From: Pollenia angustigena
Taxonomy: Eukaryota; Arthropoda; Insecta; Diptera; Polleniidae
Direction: 5' to 3'
DNA length: 64,000 bases
Assembly (NCBI GenBank): GCA_930367215.1
Contig: OV884060.1
Location: 204,355,253 to 204,419,252, forward strand
The translations under genes and the position numbers were made by a program. This document shows, in pieces, positions 11,301-23,300 of this stretch. Under the pieces are notes generated by a model that was not told the DNA's origin, made no database searches, and saw only the letters and a list, made by a program, of their open reading frames with translations. How positions within the stretch are numbered: position 1 is the stretch's first letter; each line of letters begins with the position of its first letter.

Positions 11301-14300
11301 CAGCAATCTCCGCATTCCACCATATGGGCTTAGCTTTGCGCTTCCTGTCGATTCTTTTACAGGATTCGTTTGTTGCCTCAGTAAAGACACCAGTCAAAGA
11401 CTCCACTGCGGAGTCGAGCATGGACACACTGTTTATGAGAACCGGGCTCATAGGCAGCTTGTCCTCGAGTACACTCGCATAGATAGACCAGTTGGTCCTT
11501 CTTCTATTCGTGTAGGGTTTAGCTGAATCAACTCTTAAGGAGAAATTGAAATCAATATACATGTGATCAGAGAAGGAACAGTCCTTTGACACGTTCCAAT
11601 CGCTAATCATATCCGCGAACTTATCACTAATAAGCGTAATATCAAGAACCTCCCTTCTGTTAGTTACAATAAAGGTGGGCTCACTACCCCTATTAACTAC
11701 TGTTAGTTCATTTTCTACTATGAAGTCCAAAAGCGACTCACCTCGTGGATTGACATCCGAGCTTCCTCAGACGGTATGATGTGCATTAGCATCAGCACAT
11801 ATTATAAGGGGGATGTTGCGCCTGCTGGCATACGACATCGCCTTCCTGGTTGTGGAGTTTGGTGGATTAGCACCCTGATCGTGTGCCATGTAGCAGCTCA
11901 TAAACCAAACTGTTCTGGTTCTGCATTCTACTGCGACAGTGCAGGTGTCCTTATCGCTAAAATCAGAAAGAATGAAAGCTTTAAGGATGTTTTTGACCAT
12001 AACGCAAGCCCTGGTTTTACCTTGATCGGCTGCGTACAGAGTACTATAGCCGCCTAAACTGAGTCCGCAAACCCTGTCTCTATACAACAATGGTTCTTGG
12101 ATACATATAAGCTCCTCCGTGCCTGAAGCCAATCGGAGGAGAAGGGCAGCTGACGCCGCTTTAGAGTGATAGAGGTTGATTTGTGTAACCTTCATCATAG
12201 TTCATCGCTATGGACGACTGTGACGTTGGCATCCTCTGGGTCGTCGTCCGATTCCAGAAGGATGTCCTCATCGTCCGCCACTTCCATCTTGCCAAAGAAG
12301 TCACCCACAAGTCCACTGACCGATTGAGTGTCTTCATTGGCCGATGACGTAGCGGAATCGTCTTCCATATGCTCCGTTGATGCTGTTGCTGTTGTGGTAG
12401 TCACCGGAGCTTGAGGCTTCCCTTTGTCATCACCTTTGTAGACTCGGAGGAAGATAGTTCCAAATCCATAGAATATCTTCCCCTGTGTCTTCCGAAGTGA
12501 CGGCGGAGAGTCACTGTTTATTATAACAGTGGCCTTCCTGGACTCTTCAACAGATTCAGAAACCCTCACTACTTCCCCCAGGGACTCCACGGCAGCCTTG
12601 TACAGCAGCGCTGAACGCTCATCTGCACACGCTATCAGTTTAATGTGACCTTGATACCAGCCGGCATCTTCACATTGTGGTGGTGGTCCAGGGTTACCCC
12701 TTAAGACATTTAGGAACGCCCTACTAAGTGCGACGACAACCAGCTTCCAGTTCTTGGATGAAATGGTGCCGTCACTGGCGTTGCGGTCAATGATCGCCCA
12801 AATGAGGTGGTCTTTAGCCACATCTTTGTACGACCTGTTTTGCGGCCGTTGAGGCGTATATTTGGACCGTTTAGTCCCAGGAAGTGTGTCCTCCCCTGAC
12901 CGTTGCCGTTTAGGCGCTACTTCGGTTGGCTTCCGTTCAGGATTGCCTTCCTCTGCAGAGGGAGGTCCACGTTTTAAACCCTCAATATAGGTTTTTCCCA
13001 CTGAAGAGAAGTTTTCTCCTGCTCAGTGAGCTCACCAACCGGTTTTTCACCAAGTCGGCTAGGAGCGCCTGGTTGTGAAGGCCCGTTTAGATGCATTTAT
13101 GTGCCGTCAAGCCAGCACCCGAGGAAGGGGTTTTGACAGGTTTTTCTCCCGTCCGGGCCTAGGAAGCCTTAGAGATACCTGGTTTCGAAGAACCCTGCAC
13201 CAAGCTTGGTTTACGACCGCCTGACGGCTTAGTCGTGAGTTTTTGCTCACTAGTAGCTAACCGTCTAGCAGAGCCTGGCGCAACCACCTTGCTAGACGAG
13301 GTCTCAGTAGCATTCAACATACTACAGCCTGATACCGACGCTGTAGTAGTAGGGTCTCCGGGGATTATGAAGCCCTTTGCCGGATACTTAGGGCATGAAT
13401 TTTCGGACATTTCGGTGAGGGGGGGCGGTGAATTGGGGTTGCATTTTATGCCTAACTGCCAGCCGAAAGAATACCTGCCGCTCCTCTGGAGACAGACGCA
13501 GACCATCAGCCGCTCAATATGAGAACAGATGCTGATGGATTTTATTGCGGACCGACGGCCTTGACCGTAAAAGGCCAGCGGACGCATAGTCATTAGCCGC
13601 TCCAACTAGGAGAAAACAGACGCTAATAGACAGGGGGGGGGGTAGTTCTTGGTTCGTACTCGGTTTAGACCCTTCTGGCATGGGAGGCCCTACCGGTCTT
13701 GACTGACGTCACTACCGTCAGCATGACTCTAAACGTCCTTGTACTTAAGCCCTCGCATCGCGGCAAGATGACTACCCATTCGCGAGGGAGTTGCAAACGT
13801 AAACAAATATGTAAATTATACGAATAGTTGAGCTTTGTTAACAATTAGGAAGCAATAGTTATAAAAAATGTAAAAGGAAATTTATAACGTAGAGAAACAA
13901 CAATAAAAATAAGATATGTATCACAATATGCTGCATCAATAAAAAAGTATTTAAAGCAGTGTTCGAAAATAAACACTAAATATCGTTTCTTAATGGTCGG
14001 TTCGGTAGATTTGCGGAAAACACAAACGCTAATAGTGCTTGTGTAGAAAATCATTAAAAAAAAAACGTTTCCCTGTTAGTCATCTTTCGAACACAAAAAT
14101 ATTACTGTTTTTATCAAACTCAACAAAAGATGTGAACATTTAATTCCGTTCGGGTTTTTTTTTTGAAAATCCACAAACTTCAATGTGTTCGGTTCGACTC
14201 GTTAATGTTCGTCCCTTTTGGCTGGTAAAAAAAAACCAAAAATTTTTTACAAAAACAAAATACACACACGAAAAAAACATTATAGAACATTAAAATATAA

Positions 14301-17300
14301 TGTTTTTCTACAGTATAACTAAAATGTTCTGTTTTTAAACGAAGAACCAAACATTATATAATGTTCGGTTCTTTCTTGAAAATAGTTACGAACTGTATTA
14401 AGGGTTGTGTATGTCTACACAATCACTAAAAAAATAGATATCGTTTCTGGGTGTGTGAGCCGAACTTTAAATAATGTACTGTTTATTTTCGAACACTGAT
14501 TTAAAGTAATAAAAAAAAAAAAACCAAAAAGGAATTTAACCTTAATCATATGTATTAGAAAATATGACTGGCAGTAAAGTTACGTTCACAATCAAAAAAA
14601 CATTTTCATTTGGTGTTCATAATAGAGCAGCAATTTCTTTTGCAACCACACACATTTTGCATCAAGAAACCGTTCGCAAATTTTAGCCACAACAATATTA
14701 TGCATTTATTTTTATTTTTGTAAACATTTTGTAAAAATTTTCAGTCAAAACCAAGGCGAATTCATAAAGGTGACATTTTCCAGTCATCTGTTTATTGTTT
14801 ATTTTTTTGTGTGTATACTGAATGTCAAGCTTTGCTTACATTTTGTGAAAAAATTAATTCAAATTTAAAATTCAATAAAAATTTAAATAGTTGAAAAAAA
14901 AACTTATTTAAATTGTATAAAACAAAAAAAAGTGGAAAAATATAAACAGAAGAAATTAAAAATGCGTAAGGAATGAGTGGAGCCACAAATAATTTGCAAT
15001 TGAGGAGTTTCTTAAGCAATCGTGTATATTTTATTAACAAAAAAATTTCCTTTTTTATATTTTCAACAAATATTTTTGACATTCATTCTAACTTTTTACA
15101 AAAACAAAATACATAGTATTTTTCAATAAAAAGGGATAGCTAGCATAACTCTATCTCATGATGCGGCCACCTGTAATAAATTCGCCTTGGTTTTGACCTA
15201 AAAGCCCTGCTGATATTAGCTAAAATCACTGTTGGATGTCAAAATTTTGTTTATTCTCTTTTATTATCTTTGTTTCTGTTTTGTTTTATTTCTGTTTTTG
15301 ACATTGTACAATGATTTTACAAAAACAAATTGCTTGTGGTTTTTGTACGAGTTGTACTTGTTGTAGTACCGAGATTACCTGGGATGAATTCGCCTTGGTC
15401 AAAACTAAATAAAATTATTATAAACGTCAGAAACAATTTCATACAAATTGTTGCTGAAGTTCTAGTTGACTCAACTTTAGTTACATTTTTAAAAAAATTT
15501 TATTTACATTTTTGTTCTAAAAATTAAAGGAAAAATATATGAAATACGTTGGGAAGAAAAAAGAAAAAACGAAATTGTTTTTTTTTCATTTCTTTATTTC
15601 GAATCATTAAAGATATTTAACCTCCTAGACAAAACAGGTATGTGACAAACATCCGAAATGACAATGGTCACATAGGGGTTAAGATGAACCATGAGCTTAG
15701 ACCATATAACAGCGGCTAATTTAAATCTGTTTCTTGCCTCTCGACTATTTGACTATATTTGCTATATTTAAATTTTTTTTATTGCTTACTTAAGAAAAAT
15801 AAACAACAAATTTAGAAGTAGCAAATGATTCGATGCTTAAAGTTAAAGCCTATTTCTAATGTGCGAAAGAATTCTTTATTTCGTACAAATACATTTAAAA
15901 CAAAAACACACATCGGAAATAGGCAGTTACTGTTTTATTTTTGCTACGTGTCAAATTTTTTTTTTTAACATTCAGCAATAATTATAGAAGTTAGATGATA
16001 ACTACAAAACATACAAAAACAGGCCAAAAAGAAAAAACTCTATTTAAATAAATCTTAAGAACTAAGTACGCAGCTCAATAGACTTTAAGTTGAGATGTGT
16101 AGTTTCGGGACACTGCTAAAGTGAAACAAACTACATGCGTTTTTAATGTTTTTTTGGCTTAGAGATATTTTTACATTACATATAACCTAGACTTTAAAAG
16201 GGTTAGATAGCTGAATTAAAATGTAAGAGTTCCAGCTATGAAAAATCCAAATACGAACGATTCAGAAAATATCGTATGTTTTTTATTTTTTTTATACACA
16301 CGTATACATATCGTCGGTTGATTATTTAGTTGTCGTATGTGGATACAAATTGCATACGACATACGACAATTAAATAATCAACCGACGATATATGTATAAG
16401 TAATAAAATACATAATCACCCCTATCGTAAATAATATTCCCTCGTAATTTTTCCCCTTTTCACTAATTGCGCTCATGAAAAACTCCCATGAAAAAAAGGT
16501 AATTCAGAGGAGAATAATAACGTGAAAAAATGTTAATGGGAAAAAATTCCCCTTACCGTGAAAAGTTTTTTCCCTCGACATTTGTTCACGTTTCCCTTAG
16601 ATTTTCTCAGTATATTTTTGCTAGGGAACAAAATATGTATGCAAGTTGTTTCTCCTATAAATCAAATATTAAGGCACAAACCCATATATTGGTCAACAAA
16701 ATGCAAAACAACAGGTCGATTGCCTGCGGATTTGTGAAGACGTGGCGGCAGAATTTTGGAAAATATTTTACTACATAAAATTTAAAAAGTGCAAAAAACT
16801 AACGTTGTAATCAAACTATCCCCCCAATACTAAATATTTTGCTTTATTATTTTCACTTTTCTTTAAAATATATATGTACGTGTATATTTTTGAACAAAAA
16901 TTTCATTGGTTTTTAATTTTTTTTTCTTCTTTTTTACATTCACTGGAGATTCACGATTGCCTTTTCCCCTTCGAGGGGAATGAAAATTTCATGGGAATAA
17001 AAATTCCACTTGTTATTCACGATAGGGGTGAATACAAATTTCTCCAAAATATCAAGAATTAATATATAAGTCAAGTTTACACAGAAGAAAAATAAAAAGT
17101 GGATATTTGCTAACTTTCAGAGTATCAATAATGATTTATTTGATGTTCATAAAGAAAATACTACACATCATTAAATATCACATTAAATATCATGAATATA
17201 ACCCTTTAATGCATATTCAACACATCAGTATGAAACACTTATATAGAAGATTGGTTTCCTGAAGTTCCAGAAAAAGTTTCTTTTTATATGTGTTAGCAGA

Positions 17301-20300
17301 AACACCAAAAGTTTTCAAAAAGTTAGGTAACTTATTATGAGATCGTGCAACTCTAACATAAAAAGAACGCTGCAATACGGCAGATAATTTCGGTATCTTT
17401 AACTGTCTATTCCTCGTTGATCTACAAAAATCAAATAACTGGGGTCCAATCAACGCATACGATATCGAGCAAAATTGATCGAAATTATTTATTTTGGTAT
17501 CATTCAACTCGATATCGAATGAAATGTATTGAATTTGAAATAACAGCATTCGATATCGAGTAACTCGACATTACATTTATCGAGTTTTCATTCGATACGT
17601 CAGTGTCTATCGTATGCAAAAAAATTCGATATTTTATTCGAATGCGGAGATTAGACCCCTGAATTAAATATTCAAAAGTAAACAAGATTTCTAAAATTTA
17701 TGGTATTCTTTTGTGGCAAAACAAATAGAGGTATTAACTTGATTTTTTTTTGCACAAAAGCCATTTTCAACATTTAAAAAAAAAGTATACATATTAAACA
17801 TTTATGTTGAAGCGATTCGTTTTAAAGCAGTGAAGGGCACATTTGCAAATCCTATGTACGCGTGCATAGGAATAAAAATGCTGCTTGTGTGACGTCGACA
17901 CATGTACACTATAAACGTCTTTGTGTGGTCTGTGACAATGTACGTTTTGCTGTTGCTTTGTTGTTATTTCGTCAGTACAATCATAAATGTGATAGTATGT
18001 GTGTGCCCTTCACTGTTTTAAAGTTAAAAAAAAGAGATTATGTATTTAACTTTTTTTTTTTTTTACAAAAACAGAAGGTTTTTAAAAGTAATTTTCAAAT
18101 ATTTACAAAACGTGTTTTATACCATTAGACGAACACTTGTTTAAATAAAATATCAAGATTCGTAACTGTTTTAGCTGAACTTAAATGATATTTAGAAGAA
18201 TTTTTATCGGACCGATGGTAAATTATAGATTAATCATCAAAAAATTCTGTAGAGTTTCTGCTATTTAAAACCATAAATTAGACCAAATTTCAATACAGTA
18301 TTAGCGTTAAATAAATTTTAAAGTATGTACGTTAGTGTGACCGCAAGTTATATGGGCAATTTTTTTTTTCGTATTTTCACTTGGCAAACCCCTTAGAATG
18401 ATTCCAAATTAGAAAAAAATCTATATAAAAAATTTTAGATCGTTTGCCTAGTTATTAGCCGTGCCTTGAGCCCACAAAGTTTGCTTAAATGCTATTTTTC
18501 TCACTATGGGTCGCTTTAATTGTTGATAACTTCCGTAATATTTATTTTAGAGAAAAACCTTATTTACAAATATTCCAGGGCTGTATCTTATGAACAATGT
18601 TGCTCTGTATTAGTTTTCTTTAGCATGAATATTTTATATAGAAAAAACCAAATTAAAAAATAACACCGAAATTTTCACATATCTTCGCATTCTTTGGCTG
18701 GTGATTACACTACGTGACAAATTTTCAACAAAGTCGTGACCAAATGATTCTGACAGCTAATCTTTATGTAAAACTTTCCCCTGAATCCGAATATGAAGTC
18801 AGAATTGTCAAAAGTATAACTCTTCAAACGAGCCATGGTTATTTAATAAATTTTATAACCTCTCAATAAAAAGAAAGAAATACATAGTCCGTTCAAAATT
18901 GTTGAAGATATTTGCATTTCAGTCACATCATCTTTTTTAAAAACACAAATAACGGTTATTTTGGAATATCTCAAAAACTGTTATACTTTTTGACACTTCT
19001 GACTTCATATTCGGTTTCAGTGGAAAGTTTTAGCTGTCAGAATCATTTGGTAACGACTTTATTGAAAATAAGTCACGTAGTGTAATCAGCAGGCAAAGAA
19101 TGCGAAGATATGTGAAAATTTCGGTGTTATTTTATAATTTGGATTTTTCTGGATTAAATATTCATGTTAAAGAAAACTAATACAGAGCAACATTGTTCAT
19201 AAGATATAGCCCTAGAATATTTGTAAATAAGGGTTGTCTCTAAAATAAATATTACGGAATTTATCAACAATTAAAGCGACCCATAGTGAGAAAAATATCA
19301 TTTTAGCAAATTTTGTGGGCTCAAGGCACGGCTAATAACCATGCAAACGATCTAAAATTGTATCTATATATTTTTTTTTCTAACTTGGAATCATTCTAAG
19401 GGGTTTGCCAAGTGAAAATACGAAAAAAAAATAACGGCCACCCTTATGTACATACTTTTCTAAGGCTTGCATTATATGGATTACGAAATTCGGCAGTGTA
19501 ATTTCTAGAGATATTAAACTATGTATCACATACCAAGTTTTATTTAAATAGTATTATTCGTTAAGATTTTAGGCGTACTAAAGGCGACCGTACACGACAT
19601 GTTTTTGTCATCTGACATGTCAAATTTCCCACTGCAAAATACATACATGTCGTGTGTTACCTTTTAAACTTTGCTTCTGTAGAAGTCAGATGCAAAGTCA
19701 TCTGACGAAATTTCAATTAGAGCGTGCTCTATTTTCTTCTGACAAACCATTTGACATCAGAAATCTATGCCGCGAAAAAACCGGCAGCGGCGTCCACTAT
19801 TGACGGAATCATTAGCCGGCTGAAGTTAATATTTTACAATACTGAAATATATAAATTCATCGCACCATTGAATAGAATTTATGTAACTATATATATAAAA
19901 ACCGTTTCATTATAATATCCTAAATTGGTATCTTTGAATTAAAAGAAAAATATGTTAAGATGGCTAAATTATTTAACGGCGTAAATACAAACTTTCGTTG
20001 CGGCATTTTTATTTTGGTTTTTGTAACAACTATGGGGAAAAAACAGAGACTATGTCAGAAGCAAATTACATGTACGTTTGTGACTGAATATTATAAACCT
20101 TCTGTAAAACAGCCATTTTGACAGACATGCACAATTACATGTGACTTGAAAAGTTGACAAGTCAGATGTAAAAAAACATGTCGTCTACATGCACCTTAAA
20201 CTGTTTCCGATAGAAGGTTTTATATGGGGACACAAAATTAAGTAGTATGATTTTTAGTTATATAAAACAAATTTGTGCCAAATCATATATCAATCTGTGC

Positions 20301-23300
20301 ACGTTCAAGATTTTGGCCAGCTATTCGGGCCAAATACTCCGCTGTGAGGCGTTACGTTTTTTGTTGCAAGCAAGCCAATTTTAATTAATTAATTCATAAT
20401 TAACTACATATTCAATTTCAAAAATACTTACGAAACAAATTAAATTAGAACATTTCGTGTGCAATTGTTAACCCCGCAATCATCTCTACACCTTTCGCAT
20501 AATGTGAAATTGGGACCAGATTACGGCATTCGATATCGATCGAAATTCCCATTTAAATTGTATTCTAATTTCGATAGGTATCTTTTTTAAGTCAAAGTTC
20601 TTTTTGACTCTTCAAAGCATTTTAAAACTAAGATTAAAATGTAAAGGTTTATGCGATTCCACACAGACGAAAACATATCGAAAAATTTTTTTTTTATGTA
20701 CTTTATATTTTTCCCAAAAAAATAAGATGACATTTAATTTAGAAATGAGCTGATAAGAAGTTGTTAAAACACATTATACCACAAACATTATATTTGTTTT
20801 TTTTTTATTTTATCACCTTTAGGTTTACAGCAGTGGTGGCCAATTTCAACTAGAACTACCCAGTGGAGATTCTGAAGCACCTAAAGGTCTTTGGGAAATA
20901 CCGCCATTAACAACAAGGCCAGTGATACGCATACGATTTCAAGGCTACGCAGCCGGTAATTATTCAGCTTATATACGCATTAAAATCGCTGAACCGCATA
21001 ACTCAACTGATTCTCAAATCAATGGTGTTGGTAGTGAAGATGGCGCGGACGATGAACAGATTTTGGTTATACCTGTTGAATTTGAAATATTACCTCATTA
21101 CGGTTTATATGCTGTGAATCCGCTTCTTGAGTTTGGCCATGTTGCCGTAAGTGATGAAAGTCGTGTAAAAGTTTTAAAACAAAAACTACTGTTAAGACAT
21201 TCAAAAAGTCAATTGGAATTAAGCGATTTGGAGTTTGAATCGATAACCTACATAAGTGGAGTACTTGTCGAGGACATTTATGTAATTGCACTTTATCCAA
21301 ATGACGTAGTAGATCCAGTTGTGCGATTGAACGAAAAACTAAAATTAGAATTGAAAGATAAAAAAGCGAATACATATCACAATGTAGAGCTAATAATAAG
21401 AGCAGATGTTTTTAAAGGCCATCTACATTATGACGTAAATAAAACTTTATTTTTAATACCTACAGATACAAGCGATAAAATACCAAATGGCTGTAATAGT
21501 TGCGACGATGACAATGCCAGCAGGCTGCTGACGGTGCGTAATGATTTTAAAATCCCTATGGCTATTAATAAAGTGAGCACACAAAATAATGATACTGCTA
21601 AGCTGAGCTTGCAAGTGAAACCATTTGAAACAGGTATGGTTTTAAAACCCGGTCTAACTTTCGATCTAGTAGTGGCTTCTAGTTTATGTAAACAAGAACA
21701 AGATCTCAAAGATCTTGCAAATTATAAGACTGCGATATATGTTTATACGAATATAACCATTTTCGAAATACCCATTGTCATAAGTTCTGGTCGTTTGTTT
21801 GTAACGACGCAAACCCTATCGATATGGCGCTCCAATGCATCTGTTTATACCAAAGAATTAGATTTAGGTTCCGTACCCATTCGAGAAACGTCGAACGAAG
21901 GTTTCATCATTTTGCAAAATCGCAATTCAATACCCATCAAATTAAATCTGATGGATTTAAAAAAACCTCAAGGTATCTACTATCATCTTTTGTTTCTGGG
22001 CTGTATACGGGCGGCGGATATTAATGAAACAAACAATTACACTGTCGATTTAGAGAAAGCAAACTACAAGTTTATTTCTAAATTGGATGAAGGCGATATT
22101 GCGGTGTATATGTTAGACCTGCAGCCCTATACTACAGATCACAATTCGGTGTATGTAAACATATTAACAGATTATGAGAACATTACAATACATGTTAAGT
22201 TTACAACTGCACTGGGCCGACTAGAGGTGGATCAGGAGAAATTACATTTTGCTAATTGTTTTCCGGTAAGTTAAAATATAATTTATTGAATTGTTATAAG
22301 TTTGTTGCATATCCAATTTTATTTCAGGGTAAATTGTGTTCTTCTGAATTGAGTATTCGTTCGACATTTAAACAGTCCATTCACATAAAATACATAAATT
22401 TCACTGATTCTGGTTTAAGATTTGAAGACAGTAGCCATTTAGGCTCAAAGATAGCTCCACAATCTGTTACTACTGTTGGTCGCATTTACTTTCGACCCTC
22501 AGCACTTTGCGGCTCACGTTGTTATATTCAACAACAGACCGATGAGTCGGCTACCTTTCCTAATTCTGTTGTTGCAAATAGTTTGAACATACCAAATTTC
22601 GATGAAGTCGAACTTAGACGACGTACCGAGTTGTATAGACACTTCAAATACTATTTTCAAAATATAGATTTTACAATGACAACAAAAGAAATGCAACATT
22701 TTCAATTAAACCTTATGATAGAATTAGAATGGCCCCAGCTGGTCATTGGCCGCCAAGTGTTGCCCACAGTTGAAGTCAATAAAACGCATATATACGAAGT
22801 GAAGATATCAAATCCTTCCGATAATCCCATATTAATTGACTACACATTAGCGGATCCAACATTGGCGAAACAAACCCGAATCTCTCTACCCTTAGAAGTG
22901 GTCGTCATAACACCCAGTTGCTATTTGACCGATAAAGCAGTTTTTTCTTTAGTTAATACTCCACCTAAGAAACCAATTATTATACCAGGTTTGTCGAGCA
23001 TCACCGTTCCGATAAAATTTCAAGCTGATTTTGTTGGTACAATTTGTACTTTACTTCACATACGAAATAATTTAACACTGTACGAAGGTGTTTGGATTAG
23101 TGCGAAAACTGTACAATCTCAATTTCGATTGGGCAATCGTAAACCGGGATCTCAGACACCTTTACTTTTTGAAATAACCGAACAACAATTAGCATCAGCT
23201 TGCCCTAAAAGAGAAAAGAAAATTATAGGCGATGCAACAGAACTACATTATGTTCAACCACAGGTTAGTGCATATTAAACGTTTATTACACATTTTTCAC

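Larger units (their letters stand above)
6058..13788 (-). mobile_element. full-length but dead I/LOA-type LINE (antisense to TMEM131)
   Basis: Non-LTR retrotransposon on the - strand. A perfect 14-bp target duplication AGTTGCAAACGTAA lies at 6044-6057 and 13789-13802, so both ends are defined. Its 3' end is a short CCTAACCTAACC tandem rather than poly(A), as in I/LOA-like elements. Order on the - strand is 5' leader, ORF1, then ORF2 with endonuclease, reverse transcriptase and RNase H. Without the foldback element at 6145-8624 it is about 5.25 kb. Its GC content is visibly higher than the host intron. RNase H after the RT places it in the I/LOA/R1-like group. The exact clade is an inference. 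Confidence 0.88.

Noticed and set aside
9220..12057. Several + strand frames across the LINE
   Set aside because: They are antisense to the endonuclease, RT and RNase H domains, which read on the - strand.
16530..16778. 82-codon frame inside the TTCACCCCTATCGT element as a transposase
   Set aside because: Only about 30 residues look protein-like, and no catalytic motif was recognised. It is kept as a remark in the element entry.
17217..17549. 110-codon - strand frame ([18 protein letters not shown]...) as an RT fragment
   Set aside because: The stretch [37 protein letters not shown] resembles the C-terminus of some LINE or endonuclease-RT proteins, but it is short, runs into the MITE at 17439, and I could not place it in a family with confidence.
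22256..22327. Apparent continuation of coding from exon 2 into exon 3 through the intron
   Set aside because: The frame that starts at 22256 is not in phase with exon 2. GTAAGT at 22266 and TTTCAG before 22328 define a 62-bp phase-0 intron.
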